Shown: one piece after another, positions 1-5,252 of the stretch | Layout of the letters: each line of letters begins with the position of its first letter | Numbering within the stretch: the first letter of the stretch is position 1 | NCBI GenBank assembly: GCA_964439085.1 | Contig: CAYTNB010000123.1 | Coordinates: 1 to 8,119, forward strand | Source: JAADIV01 sp964439085 | GTDB taxonomy: Bacteria > Desulfobacterota > Desulfobulbia > Desulfobulbales > VMSU01 | Length of the DNA stretch: 8,119 nt | Direction: 5' to 3' | Notes under the pieces: generated by a model | The model's database searches: none | The model's input: only the letters and a program-made list of their open reading frames with translations | What the model was told of the DNA's origin: nothing | Position numbers and translations under genes: made by a program

Positions 1-146
1 GCATCTTGGCTGCCACCATCGATAACAATAATTTCCTTAGTGGCCGGACTGGCGGCACGCTGGATTGTTGTGGCAATATTGTCCGCTTCATTAAGGGCGG
101 GTATAATTACGGAAATACTTAAGGTCTTCCGGGCGGTCAATGTCAT
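1..146 (-). CDS. Family 2 glycosyltransferase, TIGR04283-like (5' part only; 3' end beyond window edge)
   Basis: Reading leftward from an ATG at 146-144, the frame gives MTLTARKTLSISVIIPALNE, then a stretch ending in EIIVIDGGSQDA at the window edge. SVIIPALNE followed about 25 residues later by a VIDGGSxD motif is the nucleotide-sugar-binding start of GT-A fold family 2 glycosyltransferases. Its pairing with a DUF2064 gene points to the TIGR04283 family ('rSAM/selenodomain-associated transferase 2'). The ATG is well bounded: two in-frame TAA codons lie just two codons upstream. An AAAAGG stretch about 12 bases upstream may be a loosely spaced ribosome site; a TTG at 140 is an alternative start. 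The first 56 bases lie inside the end of the upstream transferase gene, so the two are surely co-transcribed. Only 48 full codons are visible. The acceptor substrate is unknown. Confidence 0.85.
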   Translation of the reverse strand, partial: MTLTARKTLSISVIIPALNEADNIATTIQRAASPATKEIIVIDGGSQD

Positions 147-717
147 GGAGAGTTATTACCTTTTTGACAATTAATTTATGGCCGGCTGCTATATTTAAAG
201 TCTGGCTCAGCACCTGTCTTGTCCCCCAGGCGATGTTGTTGAACAACTCTGGATGGGGACGGGTCATACCGATAAGATAATAACCTCCATCCTGGGCTGG
301 CCCCAGGACCAGATCTGCCCTTGCCAGCATCTTAAATCCAGTCGTTAAAATATCTACAGAAATGTCAGGGCAATCGGAGCCAATGAGGATTACTTTCGCA
401 TCCCCCCCCTGCCAGGCAATGGTGAACCCCGCCGCCATTCGCTGGCCGATGTTTCCGTTGGTCTGAGGATAATAGGTGAGATCATCTCCCAACCAGGCAG
501 CCAGCTTGCGTGGCTCGGCGCCATGATAATGAATTTGCAGATCAATTGCCTGATGCTGGGTTAGCGTGCGGGCTTGAGCAACAATATGCTCAGTCATTTG
601 TCGCTGGCAATCAGCGGCCGCTTCATCACCAATTTGCCGGCCCAACCGGGTTTTTGTTTTGCCGGGCTGCGGAAATCTGGTAAAGATAATCAGTATGTCG
701 CTGGGAGAGTTGGGCAT
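91..717 (-). CDS. TIGR04282 / DUF2064 family transferase (GT-A/nucleotidyltransferase-like fold)
   Basis: The 208-residue protein matches the DUF2064/TIGR04282 family ('rSAM/selenodomain-associated transferase 1'), a soluble GT-A-like fold related to CofC/MobA-type nucleotidyltransferases. Visible motifs in order: IFTRFPQPGKTKTRL (11-25, nucleotide-binding loop with basic residues), QTNGNIGQRM (85-94), IGSDCPDIS (112-120, likely metal/nucleotide-binding acidic motif), LGPAQDGGYYLIG (138-150), and LHDIDRPEDL (190-199) near the C-terminus. The length is typical for the family, so the gene looks intact. The ATG at 717-715 is preceded by an in-frame TAA six codons upstream and by very A+T-rich DNA without a clear Shine-Dalgarno site. 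It overlaps the downstream glycosyltransferase start by 56 bases. Members usually sit next to TIGR04283 proteins; a role in making or attaching a modified nucleotide or sugar is inferred, and the true substrate is not known. The family call is firm, the function is not. Confidence 0.9.
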   Translation of the reverse strand: MPNSPSDILIIFTRFPQPGKTKTRLGRQIGDEAAADCQRQMTEHIVAQARTLTQHQAIDLQIHYHGAEPRKLAAWLGDDLTYYPQTNGNIGQRMAAGFTIAWQGGDAKVILIGSDCPDISVDILTTGFKMLARADLVLGPAQDGGYYLIGMTRPHPELFNNIAWGTRQVLSQTLNIAAGHKLIVKKVITLHDIDRPEDLKYFRNYTRP

Positions 718-737
718 ATTTAATATATTAATTGGTT

Positions 738-865
738 ACAGGTAAGAGAGCCCGCGAGACTCCGGATCCACACGGACAAAAACGGACTTTTTAGTTCTCA
801 AGTAATTTTATTGTAAAGTATAGGAAAATCATAGTTTTCGGAGTCTGGCAGGCTCGCTTACCTGT
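738..865. repeat. Imperfect inverted-repeat element, 27-base arms around a 74-base centre
   Basis: Left arm 738-764 begins ACAGGTAAG and ends AGACTCCG. Right arm 839-865, read in reverse complement, begins ACAGGTAAG and ends AGACTCCG too. Aligned by eye the arms differ at 3 of 27 positions (24 matches). The centre (765-838) starts with a short tandem motif (CGGAC at 773-777 and 783-787) and ends with a small hairpin, GAAAA at 824-828 pairing with TTTTC at 835-839. No coding frame of note crosses it. No clear target-site duplication is seen: the flanks are A+T-rich but not identical. It lies between two divergent genes. It could be a non-autonomous transposon relic (MITE-like), a REP-like element, or a large transcribed hairpin; the sequence alone does not decide. 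Confidence 0.7.
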
Positions 866-934
866 ATATCAAATTTTTCGCAGTCTACGCATAGCTACTT
901 CGCCATCCCAAGACTTTTTACGAGTGCATCAATA

Positions 935-1696
935 ATGTCCCATAAAAAGAAAAAATATAAGCCTGCTTCCTACTGGAACAGAACCTATCGGCAATTGGTG
1001 GAAGCCGGTGGTTTGGTATCTTGTAATGTCAGGGTGCGTGAAACGGATTTACATATTTTGGCGCCTGTGGATGTTGCTGCTGGTGCCGAAAATTTGGTCT
1101 GGCAATATCGTAACCAGCTAGACAACTATATTAGTAAAAATCCTTCCTTTCTTTATTCTCTTGTGCCTTTACCTCAAGATGCCATAGCCCCTCCCATAAT
1201 CAGGGAGATGATGTTGGCATCAGAGACCGCCGGGGTGGGGCCAATGGCGGCGGTGGCCGGTGTTATTTCTGAGTTCGTGGGGCGGGAACTTGTCTCATCG
1301 TTGAATTTTTCCGAAATTATGGTCGAAAACGGTGGAGACATATTCCTACAGCGCCGCACCGATTGTACCATTGCTATTTTTGCCGGCCCATCGCCTTTAA
1401 GTAATAAAGTTGGCATCAGAATACCGGCAATGAAGATGCCTCTGGGTATTTGTACATCGTCCGCCACAGTTGGCCATTCTTTAAGTATGGGGCAGGCCGA
1501 CGCTGTTACGGTATTGTCAGCTTCCACCGCCTTGGCCGATGCCACCGCTACTCGCTTAGGCAATGAGGTCAAAAAAGATCACTCCCTTAATGACGTTTTA
1601 GAACTGGCTGGCCAGATTCCCGGAATTTTGGGAGTCGTTATTATTCGTGGTGAGGAAATAGGGGCCTGGGGAACAGTTGAACTGGTTAATTGCTAA
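935..1696 (+). CDS. UPF0280 family protein (ApbE-related)
   Basis: This 253-residue protein is a full-length UPF0280 (COG2122) member, a family in the same structural superfamily as ApbE, the FAD:protein FMN transferase. Recognisable motifs are GVGPMAAVAGVISEFVG (101-117), VENGGDIFL (130-138, the ApbE-like GGD segment), GICTSSATVGHSLSMG (171-186) and ALADATATRLGN (199-210, ApbE-like ADATAT). The N-terminus is basic (HKKKKYK) and no signal peptide is visible, so a cytoplasmic location is expected, unlike classic ApbE lipoproteins. The family has no firmly established reaction; flavin binding or transfer is inferred from the fold only. Most relatives I recall have TSSGTVGHS where this one has TSSATVGHS. 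The ATG at 935 has only a weak GAG eight bases upstream. The gene stands alone on this strand, downstream of the inverted-repeat element, and its last 11 bases overlap the end of the convergent L,D-transpeptidase gene. Confidence 0.9.
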   Translation: MSHKKKKYKPASYWNRTYRQLVEAGGLVSCNVRVRETDLHILAPVDVAAGAENLVWQYRNQLDNYISKNPSFLYSLVPLPQDAIAPPIIREMMLASETAGVGPMAAVAGVISEFVGRELVSSLNFSEIMVENGGDIFLQRRTDCTIAIFAGPSPLSNKVGIRIPAMKMPLGICTSSATVGHSLSMGQADAVTVLSASTALADATATRLGNEVKKDHSLNDVLELAGQIPGILGVVIIRGEEIGAWGTVELVNC

Positions 1697-4277
1697 GCCA
1701 TTTGTCAAGTATATCCTGGGGCAGTAATGCCGAACGTTCCGAAATTTTGGCTGCGGACTTTTGTTTCGGGGGGGCGTCGGTATGCTCAGTGGGTGGTGCT
1801 GGAGAGACTGAGGCCTCTGTTGTTATGGGCTCTGCTGCAGGAGGTGCGTCTTCGGTCTCCGCTGTTTCCTCAGAAAATTCATGCAGATCAACTTTTTTGA
1901 TTTCCTGCTCTTTTGCCGCCATTGTCTCCGCTAGCTGTTGCTGCTTCTCAACTTCCAGCCTCTCGGCTGCTATTAATTCTGCCTGCTGGTGTTCCGCTTC
2001 CCGCTTTCTGGTTGCCAGTATTTCTGTTAATTGTTGCTGTGCCTCCTGCCGTTTTTCACTTTCGGCCATCAGGTCTTCATGCACCCCCTCTAATTGGCTG
2101 CGTAAGGCGGCAATATCTGCTTTATGCTGCTCAGTGGCGTGCTCACGAAGGTGCATGTCGTTGGTCAATCTTGTTACCTCAACCTGTCTGGCCAAGAGTA
2201 AATCTTCCAAATCGCTATTTCGTTCGCATAAGGTCGCTGTCGCACTGCTGTTTTGTGCAGTTAATAACGATATCTCCTGGTGCGCCATATCTAGTTCTTT
2301 TTGGAGGGCTAAAGAGTTTGTTGTTCTTTCTTCTTCTGTCTTTGACAGTTCACCATGACTTCTTGCCAAATTTTCAATCCGTTCCGATAACTCGTTATTT
2401 TGCCTGCGGCTGATGGCAAGTTCTTCTTTTAGTGTTGCCTCAATGGTGCTAAAGCCAGCCAATTTTTCTGATAAGAGACTGCTCTTGTGTTGCTCATCGG
2501 TAATCATACGGCGCATCTCATCTTCATGTAATCCAGATGTAAGTCCTTCCGCAACTTTGTTATCCAGAGTTTCCTTTTCTGCCTCACTGATGCGTAATTT
2601 TTCTTTGAGAATGCTCAACTCCTCAGTAAAATTGGCAATTTCAGCTTTCAAGGTTGTACTTTCTGAGCTATTACCATTCTTTAGGGTGGCATTTTTAATG
2701 GCCAATTGTTGGACTTTTTCCTGCTCTGCGGCCAGCATCTGCTCAAGCATTGGCAGACGTTCCAGGTCTTGTCTGGATTCATCAAGTTTTTTCTGCGAGT
2801 CTTGTAAATCCTGGCGCATGACTCCAAGTTCTTCAACCTGGACTGATAAATGGGACATGCTCCGGAGCTTTAGGGCTGATTTTTCCGTGATCAGTTGCTC
2901 GATCTCTGCCTGTTTTGCCTGTAAATTACTTTCCAGGCCGTCAATCCTGGCCTGCAATTCCTGCTTGTCCATAAGCCGTGTCTCCTCTAAATACGTATGT
3001 AAGGTTTTTATGGCGTTCTCTAGAATATTAATATCGCTTTGCAGATTGTCTGTCTGCCGCTGGCATATAGTATTATCAATAATGATTTGTTGGCCGTTGT
3101 TTTTTAAGGTGCCAACGGCTGTTTTTTTGATCCTTCGCAGTCTGGTCACCGTGAAAAACAGGGTGACTGCCAGCAGGAAACAGAGCAAAAGCAAAGAATA
3201 AATGAAATTGTTTGTTTGGACTGGCTTAGAGGGGATTTCTATAGTTTCTTTGCCTTTAAATTTTGGTTGTGGAGGTATAACGACTTGTCTTTGTTGTAAC
3301 GATTTGCGATACCATGACAGGTATACATCCTTTTCTCGGGGTGGCCAAGACCAAAGGCTGGGACGGTCTTCTCCTGCCTTTTTGCCAGTTTTGTATATTG
3401 GATTAGTGCCGGCATCTTTTTGTAAAAAAATTTGGTAATTTTGTGCAGCCAATTTTTTTGGAGGCGTATCCTCAGACAAAAAATGAGGTACTCTTTCTAC
3501 AACAGCCCAGCCTTTTTTTGGGTAAAACTTTATATAGCTGGCAGCAAAACTGCTGGATGTTTCGTTTTCGCCGTACTCTCCGGCCACAACGGTTTGATCA
3601 TTTACCCGCAGTAAATATAAACTGTTAAATTTAACTTTGGGGCTAATGCCCTCGGGCATCAATAATTTTTTGGCCAGGGCAAAGTTATGGCCGGTCAAAT
3701 TTGGCAGTTTGGCCGGGCTGGTTTTAAGTCCCAAAAGGCTTGGCACTATAACAACCGGCATCTTGCCTACTTTTAAAAAATTAGCCAGGCTGCTTAGGTC
3801 ATGGTCGTTAAGGGCCACGCAGCCGTTTGTGCTGTTATAGCGTAGAGGCTTGTTGGTGCCATGGATATAAATACCGTTGCCGTCCCGACCATCTAGTGTA
3901 TCAAAAATATTAGGGTAGTTTAGGTGAAAGGCCTTGGTTCCGAAAACCGTGATCTTGTTATCGATGTATTTTTTGGTAATGAAATATATTCCCTCAGGGG
4001 TTTTTTCATCGCCCTCTTTCTTTTTGGGGCCAAAATTTTCGCCAAGCGCGACACGATATTCGTGGCTTACCTGCAATCTACCGTCATGCCGAAGTACCTT
4101 AATGGCGAGTGAATTTTTTTCCACCAAAATAAGGGATATGGGCCTGGCAGCTATATAGACCTTCAGATCGAGATTAAGGAGCCCGTCGTTGGTCATGCCA
4201 AGGGAGGATGTGGCAGTGAGCGGGGCAATTATAGTCACAATAATTGTGGCTATAATCGGTAATATTCGTTTAAACAT
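1686..4277 (-). CDS. Membrane-spanning L,D-transpeptidase with long C-terminal coiled coil
   Basis: The 863-residue protein has several parts. Residues 1-28 form a signal peptide or N-terminal anchor (MFKR then a hydrophobic run). Residues about 38-180 are a YkuD-type L,D-transpeptidase domain: EKTPEGIYFIT (91-101), FHLNYPN (117-123), and the catalytic motif YIHGTN...STNGCVALND with His139 and nucleophile Cys153. Such enzymes cross-link peptidoglycan or attach and release proteins at meso-diaminopimelate. Residues about 185-330 resemble the region after the catalytic domain in Cds6-type L,D-transpeptidases, including a short LWSWPPREKDVYLSWY helix (308-323) that starts an NTF2-like domain, but the domain is not completed. 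A membrane helix follows (about 359-380), then RLRRIKK, so by the positive-inside rule the rest is cytoplasmic: heptad-like Glu/Gln/Leu-rich coiled coil (about 405-795), an acidic Pro/Ala-rich linker, and a short end ILDKWLSN. An in-frame TAA lies seven codons upstream of the chosen ATG; no good Shine-Dalgarno site is seen. The enzyme domain is confident, the topology is inferred. Confidence 0.9.
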   Translation of the reverse strand: MFKRILPIIATIIVTIIAPLTATSSLGMTNDGLLNLDLKVYIAARPISLILVEKNSLAIKVLRHDGRLQVSHEYRVALGENFGPKKKEGDEKTPEGIYFITKKYIDNKITVFGTKAFHLNYPNIFDTLDGRDGNGIYIHGTNKPLRYNSTNGCVALNDHDLSSLANFLKVGKMPVVIVPSLLGLKTSPAKLPNLTGHNFALAKKLLMPEGISPKVKFNSLYLLRVNDQTVVAGEYGENETSSSFAASYIKFYPKKGWAVVERVPHFLSEDTPPKKLAAQNYQIFLQKDAGTNPIYKTGKKAGEDRPSLWSWPPREKDVYLSWYRKSLQQRQVVIPPQPKFKGKETIEIPSKPVQTNNFIYSLLLLCFLLAVTLFFTVTRLRRIKKTAVGTLKNNGQQIIIDNTICQRQTDNLQSDINILENAIKTLHTYLEETRLMDKQELQARIDGLESNLQAKQAEIEQLITEKSALKLRSMSHLSVQVEELGVMRQDLQDSQKKLDESRQDLERLPMLEQMLAAEQEKVQQLAIKNATLKNGNSSESTTLKAEIANFTEELSILKEKLRISEAEKETLDNKVAEGLTSGLHEDEMRRMITDEQHKSSLLSEKLAGFSTIEATLKEELAISRRQNNELSERIENLARSHGELSKTEEERTTNSLALQKELDMAHQEISLLTAQNSSATATLCERNSDLEDLLLARQVEVTRLTNDMHLREHATEQHKADIAALRSQLEGVHEDLMAESEKRQEAQQQLTEILATRKREAEHQQAELIAAERLEVEKQQQLAETMAAKEQEIKKVDLHEFSEETAETEDAPPAAEPITTEASVSPAPPTEHTDAPPKQKSAAKISERSALLPQDILDKWLSN

Positions 4278-4306
4278 ACGGAATTGTGAAAATTGTTATT
4301 TTTTAT

Positions 4307-4336
4307 TTGTCAGGTACTAGCAGTTATCTGTATAAT
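4307..4336 (+). promoter_or_regulatory. Sigma-70-type promoter for the binding protein-kinase operon
   Basis: A -35 box TTGTCA (4307-4312, five of six consensus bases) is followed by an 18-base spacer and a perfect -10 box TATAAT (4331-4336). Transcription would begin near 4343 and give a leader of roughly 50 bases before the ATG at 4396. It is the only promoter of this quality seen by eye in the spacer. The divergent L,D-transpeptidase gene starts at 4277, so a regulator bound here could affect both directions. No clear operator repeat was found. Confidence 0.65.
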
Positions 4337-4395
4337 CATTTTTTGGGAAACGAAATAATTGATAACCTTTTTTAACCAGTAAGTAAATTTTAGTC

Positions 4396-5250
4396 ATGCA
4401 CCTTTTTAAAAATAATCCTAAACGCCGTTTAATCATAGCCCTGTTTTCCTGTTTCTTGTTATGGGCTGTATTGCTACAAAACCTGGCCAATGCTGCAACC
4501 TGTGTTGTGGCTGGAACCGGCGACTCTGAACATGTTTTGCTTCTTTTGGGCCGGGAATTCCAAAAAACACACCCTGAAGACAAAATTATTGTGCCAGAGA
4601 GTGTTGGCTCCAACGGTGGTATTCATGCTCTGCTGGCGGGTAAGACCTGTCTGGCGCGGATTGCCAGACCCTTGCGCAAGGAAGAGAAAAAACAGGGGTT
4701 GGTTAGTCTTATCTTTGCCGCAAGCCCGGTAGTTTTTGCTGTCAACCAGGCGGCTTGGCAACTTGATGGTATCTCTTCTGCTCAGATTATGGCATTGTAT
4801 GAAGGGAAAATTAAGCGCTGGGAAGAATTGGACAGTCGTCTCGGCTCTCTTGGTCGCATATATCCAATTACCAGGGAGTTTGGCGACGCAACCATAAGAA
4901 TTGTAAAAAAAGTTTTCCCGGCTTTTAAGAACCTGCCTCCCCATAAGCTGCCGATTTATTACTCCACTCCTGATGCCGTGCAGGCTCTCCTTGATCATAA
5001 AAGAGCCATTGGTTTTCTCCCCATGCCGGAAGCGGTACATGCGGGTCTGCATATTTTAAAAATTGACAACAAAACACCTAATATTGAGAATGTTGCCTCC
5101 GGCAACTATAAATTAGTTGAGCCTTTCAGTATTGTGTACCTCAAAGAGTTACAGGGGCTGCAAAAGGATTTTGTGAATTTTCTTTTTACCGAGAGGGCCA
5201 GACAATTGATTATGGCCAATAATATCTTACCGGTCAAGGCCGGGGAATAA
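4396..5250 (+). CDS. PstS-like periplasmic solute-binding protein
   Basis: The 284-residue protein starts with a basic N-terminus (KNNPKRR), a hydrophobic core and an ANA cleavage site, so a Sec signal peptide probably ends at residue 33. The mature part looks like the PstS/phosphate-type type II binding fold: GTGDSEHVLLLLGREFQ (40-56), SVGSNGGIHALLAG (69-82), IARPLRKEE (89-97), FAVNQ (114-118), YEGKIKRWEEL (135-145, equivalent to the 'G.I..W' segment of PstS), ITREFGDATIRIV (158-170, at the place of the phosphate-binding RxxGSGT loop but altered) and AIGFLP (204-209). The C-terminus ends near the family's usual NxxLPV. At about 250 mature residues it is short for a PstS. There is no ABC permease or ATPase beside it; the next gene, 2 bases on, is a sensor kinase. 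It probably binds an oxyanion or other small solute and presents it to that kinase (inference). The ligand cannot be read from the sequence. The start has only a weak ribosome site. Confidence 0.85.
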   Translation: MHLFKNNPKRRLIIALFSCFLLWAVLLQNLANAATCVVAGTGDSEHVLLLLGREFQKTHPEDKIIVPESVGSNGGIHALLAGKTCLARIARPLRKEEKKQGLVSLIFAASPVVFAVNQAAWQLDGISSAQIMALYEGKIKRWEELDSRLGSLGRIYPITREFGDATIRIVKKVFPAFKNLPPHKLPIYYSTPDAVQALLDHKRAIGFLPMPEAVHAGLHILKIDNKTPNIENVASGNYKLVEPFSIVYLKELQGLQKDFVNFLFTERARQLIMANNILPVKAGE

Positions 5251-5252
5251 TT

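Noticed and set aside
721..730. A+T-rich palindrome TAATATATTA just upstream of the DUF2064 gene as a -10 box
   Set aside because: It sits only a few bases from the ATG and has no matching -35 box; it would require a leaderless transcript.
795..824. Candidate promoter for the UPF0280 gene (TTCTCA, 18 bases, TATAGG)
   Set aside because: Both boxes match consensus poorly and they lie inside the inverted-repeat element; not convincing by eye.
1174..1572. Minus-strand open frame of 132 codons inside the UPF0280 gene
   Set aside because: The plus-strand frame has clear family motifs throughout, and the minus-strand product has none.
1690..3201. Two long plus-strand open frames (1690-2358 and 2413-3201) rich in Ser, Cys and Phe
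   Set aside because: They are antisense to the Glu/Gln/Leu-rich coiled coil of the transpeptidase gene; the skewed codon content of the coiled coil keeps the other strand free of stops. They show no known motif and no ribosome site.
4396..4510. Lipoprotein signal for the binding protein because Cys36 is near the cleavage site
   Set aside because: The residues before Cys36 (ANAAT) do not form a lipobox, while ANA followed by Ala is a normal signal peptidase I site.
4474..5052. Minus-strand open frame of 192 codons opposite the binding protein
   Set aside because: It is antisense to a gene with a signal peptide and conserved binding-protein motifs; its product has no recognisable domain.
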